From NCBI RefSeq assembly GCF_000299575.1, contig NZ_AMGO01000052.1, forward strand, positions 62,001 through 126,000: 64,000 nucleotides of DNA, read 5' to 3'. Numbering within the stretch: position 1 is the stretch's first letter; the number at the start of each line of letters is the position of its first letter. Made by a program: the position numbers and the translations under genes. The notes beneath the pieces were generated by a model that did not search any database, was not told the DNA's origin, and saw nothing but the letters and a program-made list of their open reading frames with translations. The DNA is from Oceaniovalibus guishaninsula JLT2003. GTDB taxonomy: Bacteria > Pseudomonadota > Alphaproteobacteria > Rhodobacterales > Rhodobacteraceae. Shown one piece after another: positions 28,483 to 39,015 of this stretch.

Positions 28483-29532
28483 CTAGGGCCGGGATCCGTC
28501 GATGGCCAGACCGGGCGACGGTGCCGGGTCCGGTTCGGGGACGGTGAACACCTGCCCCGGATAGATCAGGTCGGGGTTTCGGATGCGGTCGGCATTGGCG
28601 TCGAACACCTTGACGTAAAGAAATCCGTCTCCGTAGGTATCCACGGCGATGCGCCAGAGGCTTTGGCCAGGCTGCACGACCACCACCCTGTTTTTCGGGT
28701 CCGACGACAGAGTTGCTGCCTCGGCCAGGATGGCCGCGCTTGCCGGCTTGAACGGAGTCTCGATCCGGGCGACGACCGATCCGTCCGATCCCAGCTGATC
28801 CGCGCGAAGGACATGAAGCCCGGCCGCCATCTTCGGCAACGTCGCGCGCCATTGGCCGCCCCGATCCGGCCGGACCACTGCCAAAGGATCGCCATCGAGA
28901 TAAAGACGGACGGCCGATTCCACCGGGCCGCGTCCCGTCAACGCGACCTGCCCCCTTTTCCCGTAAGCGATGCTGTCGATGCCGAGCGCCGTATCCGCGT
29001 CGTCTGCCGGCTCTTGCAGCACGCTGACACCGCGATCGTCGACCTCCAGAAGCGTGGGCGCGGCAGATGGCTGGGCGGTCCCGCTCTTCCCGTCCCGCGA
29101 TGGCGCCACGATCAGCGCCGGTTCGACCCGTCGTGGCGCCGGATCGCCAGCCGTTCGCAGGGTCAACATCCTCGGTTGGGACGCTGGGGAAACGGTTGTC
29201 GTGACAACGAACATGCCGGCATCGTCCGCCGCTTCGCTGGCGAGCGTGGTATCGTCGAGCGCGATCTCGACCACCGTTCCGGGCCGGGCGCGCCCGGCGA
29301 TCACCGCCCTGCCTGTCGCGTCGATCTGCGCCAGATCGAGGACAGGACCGCCGCCATCTGCGGCGTCCGGCACCGCGGCAACCGCCGGCACATCGTCCGC
29401 GGCCCTCGCTGCCACGTCCTCAACCTCGGCGAAGGGGCGGCCGAGGGCAAGAATGACGGCCCCCGATCCCCCGGCGGTCAGAGCCGCGAGGACGGCGAAT
29501 GTCTGAAGCCCTGCGCCGAGTGAGCCTGCCAT
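28483..29532 (-). CDS. LysM peptidoglycan-binding domain protein
   Basis: A 349-residue protein with one N-terminal membrane anchor (residues 8-32) and a C-terminal LysM domain (VVVQPGQSLWRIAVDTYGDGFLYVKVFDANADRIRNP... ending YPGQVFTVPE). The middle carries Ig-like or bacterial-surface beta repeats (AVIAGRARPGTVVEIALDD and VALTGRGPVESAVRLYLDG), so it probably reaches into the periplasm and binds the cell wall. ATG 29532 opens the anchor; a GTG twelve codons upstream is the alternative. Ends 29 bp before the Atm1-type gene. Confidence 0.82.
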   Translation of the reverse strand: MAGSLGAGLQTFAVLAALTAGGSGAVILALGRPFAEVEDVAARAADDVPAVAAVPDAADGGGPVLDLAQIDATGRAVIAGRARPGTVVEIALDDTTLASEAADDAGMFVVTTTVSPASQPRMLTLRTAGDPAPRRVEPALIVAPSRDGKSGTAQPSAAPTLLEVDDRGVSVLQEPADDADTALGIDSIAYGKRGQVALTGRGPVESAVRLYLDGDPLAVVRPDRGGQWRATLPKMAAGLHVLRADQLGSDGSVVARIETPFKPASAAILAEAATLSSDPKNRVVVVQPGQSLWRIAVDTYGDGFLYVKVFDANADRIRNPDLIYPGQVFTVPEPDPAPSPGLAIDGSRP

Positions 29533-29598
29533 AGGGTGCCCGTATCGGACCGGGATCGGTCCTGCCACGCCCGCAACATCGCGGTCGATGGCGTCACT

Positions 29599-30516
29599 TT
29601 ACCGCGAAGGCGGAACCGCGTCAAAAGTGCCGGCAACCTGCGCTCGTTTGCGCGGCCGCCGCAGCATCGCGCCGGAATAAAGGGCCAGTGCGGTCCAGAT
29701 GAACGCGAAGGCGACCAGATGCCAGCCGGTCACAACCTCGCCGAAGATGAACGCGGCGCAGATGAATTGCAGCGTCGGGTTCAGATAGCCGATGATCCCG
29801 ACGCTGGCCATCGTCAGCCCCCGCGACGCGGTCCCGAACAGCATCAGTGGCACCGCTGTCAACGGCCCGCTGAAGATCAGCAGGCCCGCCTCGGCCCAGC
29901 CCTGTCCGAAGGCGCCCGCCCCCTGAACGCCGAACCACAGCCATGCCAGGGCCAGGGGTGCCAGAAGCGTGACTTCGGCCGTGACCGATGCCAGCGCGCC
30001 CACCAGCAGCGTTTTCTTGACCGCGCCGTAAAGTCCGAAGGAAATCGCCAGGATCAGCGCGACCCAAGGTGCGGCCCGCAAACCGACCGTCAGCAAAGTA
30101 ACGCCCAGGCAGGCCAGCGCGATGGCAAGCCATGCCAGCGGGCCCAGCCTTTCGCCGAAGACGACACGCCCGATGGCGACGGCCACCAGAGGGAAGATGT
30201 AATAACCGAGACTGGCCTCGACGCCGCGCCCGCCCTGGATCGCGCTGATGAAGACGAACCAGTTGACCGAAATAAGCATGGCCGCCAGCGCGCAAAGGAC
30301 AAGCGGGCGTCCGGGGCGCAACGCCTGCACCACGATGTGCAGACGGCCGCGAACGGCCTGGATCAACCCGAAGAACACCAGCGACCACAGCGTCCGGTGG
30401 GCCAGCAGTTCCAGCGGCGGAACGAAGTCGAGGTATTTGTAGTAAAGCGGCGATAATCCCCAGATCGTGCAGCAGCCGACCATCGCCATGGCGCCCTGCA
30501 ATGTCGTGGGACTCAC
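29599..30516 (-). CDS. rarD: RarD-like EamA/DMT family transporter
   Basis: A 305-residue protein with ten transmembrane segments in two EamA repeats. [18 protein letters not shown] and [16 protein letters not shown] are characteristic of the RarD subfamily (named for chloramphenicol sensitivity; true substrate unknown). The GTG start at 30516 has GGAGG five bases upstream and gives the family N terminus; the frame continues upstream without similarity. It is transcribed from the gap after the orphan anchored protein. Confidence 0.85.
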   Translation of the reverse strand: MSPTTLQGAMAMVGCCTIWGLSPLYYKYLDFVPPLELLAHRTLWSLVFFGLIQAVRGRLHIVVQALRPGRPLVLCALAAMLISVNWFVFISAIQGGRGVEASLGYYIFPLVAVAIGRVVFGERLGPLAWLAIALACLGVTLLTVGLRAAPWVALILAISFGLYGAVKKTLLVGALASVTAEVTLLAPLALAWLWFGVQGAGAFGQGWAEAGLLIFSGPLTAVPLMLFGTASRGLTMASVGIIGYLNPTLQFICAAFIFGEVVTGWHLVAFAFIWTALALYSGAMLRRPRKRAQVAGTFDAVPPSR

Positions 30517-30586
30517 GCCCGCCTCCGTCCGAACCCACGCCGCGACGAAAGGCGCAACCCCGGTGTCGTCGGACCGCGCGGCAGCG

Positions 30587-31024
30587 TCAATCGCCAAGTG
30601 GCGCGGGTTGGCGGGGTGCCGGCATCGCGACGGGTGCACTGTCGCGGTGGACAGATGGATCGACGGCGGCGTCGGCCGCCGGTGCGTCCAGTGATGGCGC
30701 CACGACAGTCATGCGCGGCACCGCGGCGGGACGATCGGCGGTGGATGCGGGGTTCTCGGTGGTATCGGGCGGCGCTGGCAGCCTGGGCACCTCCGACAGC
30801 CCGGCGGCCCGGTCGGGGGCGGGCGCCACCGGGTCGAGATCGGGCCGCTCGCCCGCGAACCGGCTTCCCGCCGGGACCCTGACATCGGATGCCTGCGGAA
30901 CGGGGGCCGCAGGCATCGGGCCACCCACGACGACCGCGAGCATCACCAGACAGACCGTCACGGCCAGTCCCGCGACGGCCCCCGTCAACACTTGCCGCGC
31001 GCCGATCCTGTCGGATTTTGCCAT
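30587..31024 (-). CDS. Hypothetical membrane-anchored Pro/Ala-rich protein
   Basis: A 145-residue protein I cannot assign with confidence. It has one N-terminal transmembrane helix (about residues 12-34) and then a low-complexity, Pro/Ala/Asp-rich, presumably periplasmic tail with no cysteine. The anchor plus [13 protein letters not shown] and VPRLPAPP segments recall the N-terminal linker of divergent polysaccharide deacetylase-type proteins, but the catalytic domain is absent and the frame stops cleanly. It may be a remnant or a short stand-alone protein. Divergent from trpG. Confidence 0.6.
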   Translation of the reverse strand: MAKSDRIGARQVLTGAVAGLAVTVCLVMLAVVVGGPMPAAPVPQASDVRVPAGSRFAGERPDLDPVAPAPDRAAGLSEVPRLPAPPDTTENPASTADRPAAVPRMTVVAPSLDAPAADAAVDPSVHRDSAPVAMPAPRQPAPLGD

Positions 31025-31163
31025 CGTCCTGCCCGCTTTCCTGCACCGATCCGCCACGCGGCCTTGCCCCCCGCCGCCGCTTTGCGCATCTATACCCAAA
31101 CCGGCATCGGGGTCACGCCCGGTCGGCGGTCCCCTGCCCCGATCCCGGCACGAAGGAATGCGG

Positions 31164-31745
31164 ATGCTGCTGCTGATCGACAATTACGACAGTTTCACCT
31201 GGAATCTCGTCCATTACCTTGGCGAATTGGGGGCCGATGTGGACGTCGTGCGCAATGACGCCCTGACGGCCGACGAGGCGCTGGCGCGTCGTCCGGCCGG
31301 CATCGTCCTGTCGCCCGGCCCCTGCGACCCCGACCGGGCGGGGATCTGCATACCGCTGATCCGCGCGGCGGCCGGGGCGGGTGTGCCGCTTCTTGGGGTG
31401 TGTCTGGGACATCAGGCCATCGGACAGGCTTTCGGCGGCCAGGTGCGTCGGCATACCGAAATCGTGCATGGCAAGGCCGGGATCGTCCATCACCGCGATA
31501 CAGGGATCTTTACCGGCCTGCCGTCACCGTTGCGGGCGACGCGCTATCACAGTCTGGTCGTCGACCGCGGCACGCTGCCCGATAGTCTGGAGATCACGGC
31601 GGAGCTTGAGGATGGCACGATCATGGGCTTGCGGCACCGGACCTTGCCCATAGAAGGCGTGCAGTTCCATCCCGAATCCATCCGGTCCGAACACGGTCAT
31701 GCCATGCTGAAGACGTTCCTTGGTTCCCTGCCGGTCCCCGCATGA
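31164..31745 (+). CDS. trpG: Anthranilate synthase component II (glutamine amidotransferase)
   Basis: A 193-residue class I amidotransferase supplying ammonia to TrpE for anthranilate formation (or to PabB for aminodeoxychorismate). [14 protein letters not shown] opens the protein, the nucleophile is Cys80 in [11 protein letters not shown], and the His/Glu pair is in QFHPES (169 and 171). Of two ATGs six bases apart, the second (31164) is chosen because GAAGG is then seven bases upstream rather than adjacent. Its stop overlaps the trpD start (ATGA). Confidence 0.93.
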   Translation: MLLLIDNYDSFTWNLVHYLGELGADVDVVRNDALTADEALARRPAGIVLSPGPCDPDRAGICIPLIRAAAGAGVPLLGVCLGHQAIGQAFGGQVRRHTEIVHGKAGIVHHRDTGIFTGLPSPLRATRYHSLVVDRGTLPDSLEITAELEDGTIMGLRHRTLPIEGVQFHPESIRSEHGHAMLKTFLGSLPVPA

Positions 31746-32761
31746 GCCTGGATTTGAAACCGCTGATCGAGGCGGCCATCGCACGTCCGCTGTCGCGCGA
31801 CGAGGCAGAGGTCGCCTTCGGCTTGCTGTTCGACGGCCAGGCGACGCCGGCGCAGATCGGCGGGCTGCTGATGGTGCTGCGGACCCGCGGCGAGACGGTG
31901 GACGAATATGCCGCCGCCGCCGCCGCGATGCGGGCGCGCTGCCGCAAGGTCCGCGCGCCGAAGGGGGCCGTCGACATCGTGGGAACGGGCGGCGACGGCA
32001 AGGGCACGCTCAACATCTCGACGGCGGCGGCCTTCGTCGTCGCTGGGGCGGGTGTGCCCGTGGCCAAGCACGGCAATCGCAACCTGTCCTCGAAATCGGG
32101 GGCGGCGGATCTGCTGGGGCAAATGGGCATCGACGTGATGGTTGGCCCGGCGGTGGTGGAACGCGCGCTTGCGGGTGCTGGTATCGGGTTCATGATGGCG
32201 CCGATGCATCATCCCGCGACCGCGCATGTCATGCCTGCCCGGTCCGAACTGGGGACGCGCACGATCTTCAACATCCTGGGTCCGCTGACCAACCCCGCCG
32301 GGGTCACGCGTCAGCTCAGCGGCGCCTATTCGGCCGATGTCCTGCGTCCGATGGCCGAAACCTTGCTGGCCCTGGGATCGGAGGCCGCATGGCTGGTCCA
32401 TGGCGGGGACGGCACCGATGAGATTTCGATCGCGGCATCCACCCGCGCGGCGATTCTGGCGGACGGTGCCGTGTCCGAGACCGAGATCGGGCCGGAGGAT
32501 GCCGGCCTTCCGATGCACCCCTTCGCGTCCATCGTGGGCGGCACCCCGGCCGAGAACGCGCAGGCCTTCCGCGCCCTGCTGGGCGGGGCGCCCGGTGCCT
32601 ATCGCGATGCGGTGTTGCTGAACGCGGCGGCGGCGCTGGTCGTGGCGGGGCAGGCATCCGACCTGAAAGAAGGGGCGGCGATGGCGGCCGAAAGCATCGA
32701 TTCCGGCATCGCGGCGCGCAAGGTGGCCGATCTGGCGCGGATCAGCCCGCTGGCGTCCTGA
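31742..32761 (+). CDS. trpD: Anthranilate phosphoribosyltransferase
   Basis: A 339-residue enzyme joining anthranilate to PRPP in the second step of tryptophan synthesis. The PRPP loop [14 protein letters not shown] and the [17 protein letters not shown] segment are intact, as are the anthranilate-channel HHPA and the helical N-terminal domain. Translation is coupled to trpG. No trpC follows: the gene runs straight into a terminator and a tRNA on the other strand. Confidence 0.97.
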   Translation: MSLDLKPLIEAAIARPLSRDEAEVAFGLLFDGQATPAQIGGLLMVLRTRGETVDEYAAAAAAMRARCRKVRAPKGAVDIVGTGGDGKGTLNISTAAAFVVAGAGVPVAKHGNRNLSSKSGAADLLGQMGIDVMVGPAVVERALAGAGIGFMMAPMHHPATAHVMPARSELGTRTIFNILGPLTNPAGVTRQLSGAYSADVLRPMAETLLALGSEAAWLVHGGDGTDEISIAASTRAAILADGAVSETEIGPEDAGLPMHPFASIVGGTPAENAQAFRALLGGAPGAYRDAVLLNAAAALVVAGQASDLKEGAAMAAESIDSGIAARKVADLARISPLAS

Positions 32762-32767
32762 CGGCAG

Positions 32768-32791
32768 AAAGGCGCCGCTAAGGGCGCCTTT
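32768..32791. terminator. Bidirectional rho-independent terminator (trpD / tRNA-Val)
   Basis: AAAGGCGCC (32768-32776) and GGCGCCTTT (32783-32791) form a perfect 9-bp stem with a 6-nt loop, seven bases after the trpD stop. The A-tail and T-tail let it work in both directions: for trpD on the plus strand and for tRNA-Val arriving on the minus strand. Confidence 0.8.
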
Positions 32792-32799
32792 CGTCGTTC

Positions 32800-32874
32800 T
32801 GGTGGGTGATAAGGGATTTGAACCCCTGACATCTTCGATGTGAACGAAGCGCTCTACCACTGAGCTAATCACCC
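32800..32874 (-). tRNA. tRNA-Val(CAC)
   Basis: A complete cloverleaf on the minus strand: acceptor GGGTGAT (32868-32874) pairs with ATCACCC (32804-32810), discriminator A, and CCA is encoded (32800-32802). The D arm has AGCTCAGTGGTAGAGC, the anticodon stem CTTCG/CGAAG holds loop TTCACAT with anticodon CAC (reads GUG), and the T arm has GGTTCAAATCC. A TTGCGC-N17-TAAGAG promoter-like pair lies just upstream inside the end of the sulfotransferase gene. No integrase or duplicate 3' end is seen nearby. Confidence 0.96.
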
Positions 32875-32886
32875 GTCGCGGGTCTC

Positions 32887-33732
32887 TTAGCGGCGAAACA
32901 TTTGCGGCGCAAGATCGGGTTCGGGGTTCAGCCGGCGTCCCGTTTCCGGGTCAAAACCGGCGGCCACCATCGCGTCGCGCACCTCGTCGGCGTTGGCGAT
33001 CATCTCCCAGACCGGGCGGCGGACGGATTTGCGCAGGCTCGACGACATCGGCGCGGGCGGCAGGCCCAGGGACGCCACGATGCGGGCCAATGCCTTGTCG
33101 CGGCGAACCGGATCGACAAGGTCGCCCTCGTAGGACAGGTCGATGGCATCGAGACCGCGGATGGCGCGCTGCTCCAACTCGCGCATGTCGTTCCAGGCGC
33201 GCAACTTGCGCACGAAACGCTTGGGCTTGATCGCCAGGGGACGGTCTTCGTCGCGTCGGTCGTTCGTGAAATGATAGCGCCCCGCATGGGCCGCATAGAT
33301 CACCGAGAACACCTGCGCGACGAGATCGCGGCGCTGTAGATGGATCAGCCGCCAGCCCTGTCGCGTCAGGTCGTTGAGAAACAGATGCGGGTCCGGCTGA
33401 CCTTGCAGGCGGGTCACATGGATGGGCTTGAGGTGGAAACCGAACGCCTGACCGACCCCGCGCGACGCATTGTCAAGAAAGGTCATCGACGCCAGCCGTG
33501 GCCGGCGCAGGATCTCGTCCCGACACCGGATCGCGGGATGGGAATTCAGCGACGAGGTCAGCAGCGTCGATCCGGTCCGCCCTTGCGCGAAAATGCAAAA
33601 GCGGATCGGCGGACGTCCGAAGACCCGCCTGCCGAGCGTCAGTGCTTCGACCGGAAGGCCCTCACACCAAAGGCGCAGGGCGCTCCGGCTCTCGTATCCT
33701 TCGATGTCGCGACGATTGACGGGCCAAGCCAT
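32887..33732 (-). CDS. Stf0-like sulfotransferase
   Basis: A 281-residue protein with a PAPS-binding 5'-phosphosulfate loop FAQGRTGSTLL at residues 49-59 and a downstream RLIHLQRRDLVAQVFS segment matching the 3'-phosphate-binding region of Stf0/NodH-type carbohydrate sulfotransferases. It has no signal or membrane segment, so it would act in the cytoplasm on a sugar, lipid or LPS precursor; the acceptor cannot be told. ATG 33732 gives a family-like N terminus; the frame is open 17 codons further. It lies downstream of lon on the same strand and its end nearly touches tRNA-Val. Confidence 0.75.
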   Translation of the reverse strand: MAWPVNRRDIEGYESRSALRLWCEGLPVEALTLGRRVFGRPPIRFCIFAQGRTGSTLLTSSLNSHPAIRCRDEILRRPRLASMTFLDNASRGVGQAFGFHLKPIHVTRLQGQPDPHLFLNDLTRQGWRLIHLQRRDLVAQVFSVIYAAHAGRYHFTNDRRDEDRPLAIKPKRFVRKLRAWNDMRELEQRAIRGLDAIDLSYEGDLVDPVRRDKALARIVASLGLPPAPMSSSLRKSVRRPVWEMIANADEVRDAMVAAGFDPETGRRLNPEPDLAPQMFRR

Positions 33733-33764
33733 TGTGCGAAATTGCCTTCTTGCCCGCTTCGTCC

Positions 33765-33798
33765 GGTCCGGGCCATGCAACAAGGCACGGCCCGGACC
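33765..33798 (-). terminator. Hairpin downstream of lon
   Basis: Perfect 10-bp arms GGTCCGGGCC (33765-33774) and GGCCCGGACC (33789-33798) with a 14-nt loop lie just after the lon stop codon. No T tract follows, so it may be a weak terminator or a 3'-end stabilising stem that partly insulates the sulfotransferase gene. Confidence 0.4.
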
Positions 33799-33804
33799 CG
33801 TCGA

Positions 33805-36204
33805 TCAGTGCGCCGTCGCGCTGGGCGCCTGGGCGATCCGGGCGGCGGCGGCGGCATCCGCCGCTTCCTGCGCCGCATCGTCCCACTCGATCGGATCGGG
33901 CTTGCGCACCAGCGCATGTTCCAGAACCTCGGATACGTGGCGGACGGGAATGATCGTCAAACCCTCTTTCACGTTATCGGGGATCTCGGCCAGATCCTTC
34001 TCGTTCTCCTGCGGGATCAGCACCGTCTTGATGCCGCCCCGCAGGGCCGCCAGCAGCTTCTCCTTCAGGCCGCCGATGGGCATCGCGTTGCCCCGAAGAC
34101 TGACTTCGCCGGTCATGGCGATGTCCTTGCGCACCGGGATCTGCGTCAGAACCGACACGATGGACGTCACCATCGCCAGACCCGCACTCGGCCCGTCTTT
34201 CGGCGTCGCGCCGTCGGGCACGTGGACGTGGATGTCCAGCGTGTCGAACTTGGGCGGCTTCACCCCGATCTGCGGACTGATCGACCGGACATAGGAACTG
34301 GCCGCGTCGATGCTTTCCTTCATCACATCGCCCAGTTTTCCGGTCGTCTTCATCCGGCCCTTGCCGGGCAGGCGCAAAGCCTCGATCGACAGCAGCTCGC
34401 CCCCGACGCTGGTCCAGGCCAGCCCCGTTACAACGCCGATTTGGTCCTCTTCCTCGGCCAGCCCGTAACGGTGCTTCTTGACGCCCAGGAAATCGCCCAG
34501 GTTATCCGCCGTCACCACGACCTTGTCGGTCTGCTTGCGCACGATCTGCGTCACCGCCTTGCGGCACAGCTTGGCGATCTCGCGCTCGAGGTTACGAACG
34601 CCTGCCTCGCGCGTATAGGTGCGGATGATCTCGCGCAGCGCGTCCTCGGTCAGCTCGAACTCGGCAGGCTTGAGGCCGTTGGCCTTGATCTGCTTGGCGA
34701 TCAAATGCCGCCGCGCGATCTCCGCCTTCTCGTCCTCGGTATAGCCCGACAGCGGAATGATCTCCATCCGGTCCAGAAGCGGACCGGGCATGTTGTAGGA
34801 GTTCGCAGTCGTCAGGAACATGACGTTGGACAGATCGTACTCGACCTCGAGGTAATGGTCCACGAACGTCGCGTTCTGTTCGGGATCGAGCACCTCCAGC
34901 ATGGCCGAAGCGGGGTCGCCCCGGAAATCCTGGCCCATCTTGTCGATCTCGTCGAGAAGGATCAGCGGGTTCGTCGTCTTGGCTTTCTTCAGCGCCTGGA
35001 TGATCTTGCCGGGCATCGACCCGATATAGGTCCGCCGGTGACCCCGGATCTCGCTCTCGTCGCGCACGCCGCCCAGGCTGATGCGGATGAACTCGCGCCC
35101 CGTCGCCTTGGCGACCGACTTGCCCAGCGATGTCTTGCCGACGCCCGGAGGGCCGACAAGGCACATGATCGGACCCTTCAGCTTGCTGCTGCGCTGCTGA
35201 ACGGCCAGATACTCGACGATCCGCTCCTTCACCTTTTCAAGCGCATAGTGATCGTCGTCCAGCACCTTCTGGGCGGCGTTCAGGTCCTTCTTGGTGCGCG
35301 ACTTCACGCCCCACGGGATCGACAGCATCCAGTCGAGGTAGTTGCGCACCACCGTCGCCTCGGCCGACATCGGCGACATGTTTTTGAGCTTCTTCAGCTC
35401 GGCATCGGCCTTCTCGCGCGCCTCCTTGCTCAGCTTGGTGGCGGCGATCCGCGCTTCCAGTTCGGCAACTTCGCCGGCCCCTTCCTCGCCGTCGCCCAGT
35501 TCCTTCTGGATCGCCTTCATCTGCTCGTTCAGATAGTATTCGCGCTGCGTCCGCTCCATCTGCGACTTCACGCGGGTCTTGATCTTCTTCTCGACCTGCA
35601 AGACCGACATCTCGCCCTGCATCAGGCCATAGACCTTCTCCAGCCGCTCGGCGATCACCAGCGTCTCGAGCAGTTCCTGCTTCTGCTCGACCTCGACGCC
35701 CAGATGGCCTGCGACCAGATCGGCCAAGCGCGCGGGCTGCCGCGTCTCGCCGACGGCGGCCAGCGCCTCCTCGGGGATGTTCTTCTTGACCTTGGCATAG
35801 CGCTCGAACTCCTCGCCGACCGACCGCACCAGCGCATCGACGCTGGCCTGATCGCCGGTTTCTTCTGTCAGGGGTTCGGCCGCCGCCTCGAAGAAGCGGT
35901 CGTTGGGCTGAAAGCCGGTGATGCGCACGCGCGTCTTGCCCTCGACCAGCACCTTGACGGTTCCGTCGGGCAGTTTGAGCAGTTGCAGCACGTTGGCCAG
36001 CACGCCGACGCGATAGATGCCGTCGCTGTCGGGGTCGTCGGCGGCGGGGTCGATCTGGCTGGAAAGCAGGATTTGGCGGTCGTCCTGCATCACCTCTTCC
36101 AGCGCGCGCACGGATTTTTCGCGTCCGACGAACAGCGGCACGATCATGTGGGGAAAGACGACGATGTCGCGCAGCGGCAGGACGGGATAGGATTGTTCGG
36201 TCAT
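33805..36204 (-). CDS. lon: ATP-dependent protease Lon
   Basis: A 799-residue LonA protease degrading misfolded and regulatory proteins. The N domain starts [24 protein letters not shown], the AAA+ module has Walker [10 protein letters not shown] near residue 355 and the [25 protein letters not shown] segment, and the C-terminal protease has catalytic Ser in [11 protein letters not shown] (about 673) and Lys in [10 protein letters not shown] (about 715). MTEQ at 36204 has AAGGA seven bases upstream; the 80 codons of open frame above it are shadow. A heat-shock-type promoter precedes it. Confidence 0.98.
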   Translation of the reverse strand: MTEQSYPVLPLRDIVVFPHMIVPLFVGREKSVRALEEVMQDDRQILLSSQIDPAADDPDSDGIYRVGVLANVLQLLKLPDGTVKVLVEGKTRVRITGFQPNDRFFEAAAEPLTEETGDQASVDALVRSVGEEFERYAKVKKNIPEEALAAVGETRQPARLADLVAGHLGVEVEQKQELLETLVIAERLEKVYGLMQGEMSVLQVEKKIKTRVKSQMERTQREYYLNEQMKAIQKELGDGEEGAGEVAELEARIAATKLSKEAREKADAELKKLKNMSPMSAEATVVRNYLDWMLSIPWGVKSRTKKDLNAAQKVLDDDHYALEKVKERIVEYLAVQQRSSKLKGPIMCLVGPPGVGKTSLGKSVAKATGREFIRISLGGVRDESEIRGHRRTYIGSMPGKIIQALKKAKTTNPLILLDEIDKMGQDFRGDPASAMLEVLDPEQNATFVDHYLEVEYDLSNVMFLTTANSYNMPGPLLDRMEIIPLSGYTEDEKAEIARRHLIAKQIKANGLKPAEFELTEDALREIIRTYTREAGVRNLEREIAKLCRKAVTQIVRKQTDKVVVTADNLGDFLGVKKHRYGLAEEEDQIGVVTGLAWTSVGGELLSIEALRLPGKGRMKTTGKLGDVMKESIDAASSYVRSISPQIGVKPPKFDTLDIHVHVPDGATPKDGPSAGLAMVTSIVSVLTQIPVRKDIAMTGEVSLRGNAMPIGGLKEKLLAALRGGIKTVLIPQENEKDLAEIPDNVKEGLTIIPVRHVSEVLEHALVRKPDPIEWDDAAQEAADAAAAARIAQAPSATAH

Positions 36205-36279
36205 CTGGATGTCCTTGTTGGCAGGGGATGCTTGCCCCGCTTTGCGGCGGCGTCCGATCCCCCCTCTTTCGGTTAGGGT

Positions 36280-36307
36280 ATGTGGGGACGGCGCGGCGTC
36301 TTTCAAC
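36280..36307 (-). promoter_or_regulatory. Candidate sigma32 (RpoH) heat-shock promoter of lon
   Basis: Read on the minus strand, GTTGAAA (36301-36307) and CCCCACAT (36280-36287) are separated by 13 bases. This fits the sigma32 consensus CTTGAAA-N11/16-CCCCATNT closely, and lon is a classic heat-shock gene. It lies about 75 bases upstream of the lon start, between tgt and lon. Confidence 0.6.
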
Positions 36308-36367
36308 CACGCCCCCGGACGGCGCCGGATGCGACACTGCCCCCGTGCCGGGTCGGCGGCAAGAGGG

Positions 36368-37495
<1,128 letters not shown>

Positions 37496-37626
37496 GATGT
37501 GCCCCGGTGACGATCTGTCAGCGCGCCGCACTAGCGCCCCCGCCGCAAGGTTGCAATCGTCGCCCCCGCCGACAACAAGGACCGACAACAAGGGCTGCGA
37601 TGCGGCGTCAGCACGGGGACCGACGA

Positions 37627-39015
37627 ATGACCAACCAGATCCGGCTTGGCTGGGAGGAGTGGATCGCCCTGCCCGATCTGGGCCTGCCCGCGCTCAAGGC
37701 CAAGGTGGATACCGGGGCGCGCACTTCGGCCCTGCATGCCTTCGATATCGAGCCTTTCGGCCCCGCTTCGCAGCCCCATGTCCGGTTCGCGATCCATCCC
37801 GTGCCGGGGCGCGCGTTCAGCGTCGCCTGTTCCGCGCCGATCCTCGACCGGCGCGAGGTGACATCCTCGAACGGCGAGACGGAACTGCGCTATGTCATCG
37901 AGACGCGCCTGTCCGTCGGCAACCGCGACTGGCCCATCGAGGTGACGCTGACCGACCGAGGCAGCATGGCCTATCGGATGCTGCTGGGGCGGCAGGCCTT
38001 CGGGTCGCAGGTGGTGGTGGTGCCGGGCGAATCCTTCTGCCAGCCCAAGCTGGATTATTCCGCCTATGCGCGCACCTATGCCGAAGCGCCGCCGCGTTCG
38101 CTGCGCGTGGCGATCCTGGGGCGCGACACTGAACAGACCTTTATCGCGTCGCTTGTCGCGGAAGGCGAAAGGCGCGGTCACGGCGTCGATATCCTGGACG
38201 CGCGGCGATGCTACATGGCGCTCAACGCGCTGGCGCCCGAGATCTACTATGACGGCAAGCGTCTGCCGCGTTTCGACGCGGTCGTTCCCCGGATCGCCGG
38301 GCGCGATACCGCTTATGGATGCGCCGTGCTGCGTCAGTTCGAAACGATCGGCACATGGTGCCTGAACGGACCCGCCGCCATCGCCGCCGCCTGCGATCGG
38401 CTGCATGCGCAGCAGCTTCTGGCGCGGGCCCGGATCCCGACACCGGCAACCGCCTTTGCGGATTCGCCGAAGGACACCGGCAACCTGATCGGGCTGGTCG
38501 GCACCGCGCCGCTGATCGTCAAGCTGCTCGACCCCGCCAGGGGGCGCGGCGTCGTCTATGCGAAGACCCGCGATGCCGCCGAATCCGTCATTGGTGCCTT
38601 TCGCGGCCTTCGCGCGAATTTTCTGGTCCAGGATTTCGTCGAGGAAGCCGGATGGACCGACATCCGCTGCATCGTCGTTCACGGCAATGTCGTTGCGGCC
38701 ATGCAGCGCAACGGATCGTCCGGCGATGCGAAGGGCGCCACGCTGCGCCCGATCCGACCGAAGCGCGCGGAGCGGGCGCTGGCCCTGCGCGCGGCCAAGA
38801 TCTTCCGCCTGGGTCTGGTCGAGGTCGTCATGCTGCGCACGGCCGAGGGGCCCAAGGTGCTGTCCGTCGATCCGACCCCGCGCCTCGACCGTTTTGCGGA
38901 AGCGGCTGCCGGACCCGAAGGCGCGCCCGCCGGTCTGGCCCAGGCGGTCTTCGACCGGATCGAGACGCGGATGCAGCCCTCCCTTTCGCGCCGCAAGCGT
39001 GGTTCGCGGGAATGA
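37627..39015 (+). CDS. RimB-RimK fusion: retropepsin-like zinc-protease domain plus ATP-grasp ligase-like domain
   Basis: A 462-residue two-domain protein. Residues 1-150 are the RimB/ATP-dependent zinc protease family (PF05618), with the aspartic-type signature [12 protein letters not shown] at Asp28. Residues 155-450 closely follow RimK, the ATP-grasp ligase that adds glutamates to ribosomal protein S6: [38 protein letters not shown] and [13 protein letters not shown] are well kept. Near residues 412-420, where RimK has MEVNASPGLEG with Mg-binding Glu and Asn, this protein has [11 protein letters not shown], and the RSNLHRGG loop is missing. The ligase half may be inactive or altered. Start [12 protein letters not shown]; the stop overlaps the mscS-like start. 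Confidence 0.85.
   Translation: MTNQIRLGWEEWIALPDLGLPALKAKVDTGARTSALHAFDIEPFGPASQPHVRFAIHPVPGRAFSVACSAPILDRREVTSSNGETELRYVIETRLSVGNRDWPIEVTLTDRGSMAYRMLLGRQAFGSQVVVVPGESFCQPKLDYSAYARTYAEAPPRSLRVAILGRDTEQTFIASLVAEGERRGHGVDILDARRCYMALNALAPEIYYDGKRLPRFDAVVPRIAGRDTAYGCAVLRQFETIGTWCLNGPAAIAAACDRLHAQQLLARARIPTPATAFADSPKDTGNLIGLVGTAPLIVKLLDPARGRGVVYAKTRDAAESVIGAFRGLRANFLVQDFVEEAGWTDIRCIVVHGNVVAAMQRNGSSGDAKGATLRPIRPKRAERALALRAAKIFRLGLVEVVMLRTAEGPKVLSVDPTPRLDRFAEAAAGPEGAPAGLAQAVFDRIETRMQPSLSRRKRGSRE

Noticed and set aside
32800-32874. tRNA-Val as an island attachment site
   Set aside because: No integrase, no repeated tRNA 3' end and no composition shift on either side.
33340-36276. A 978-codon open frame opposite lon
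   Set aside because: Antisense shadow of a certain gene; no recognisable domain, and composition follows the codon pattern of lon.
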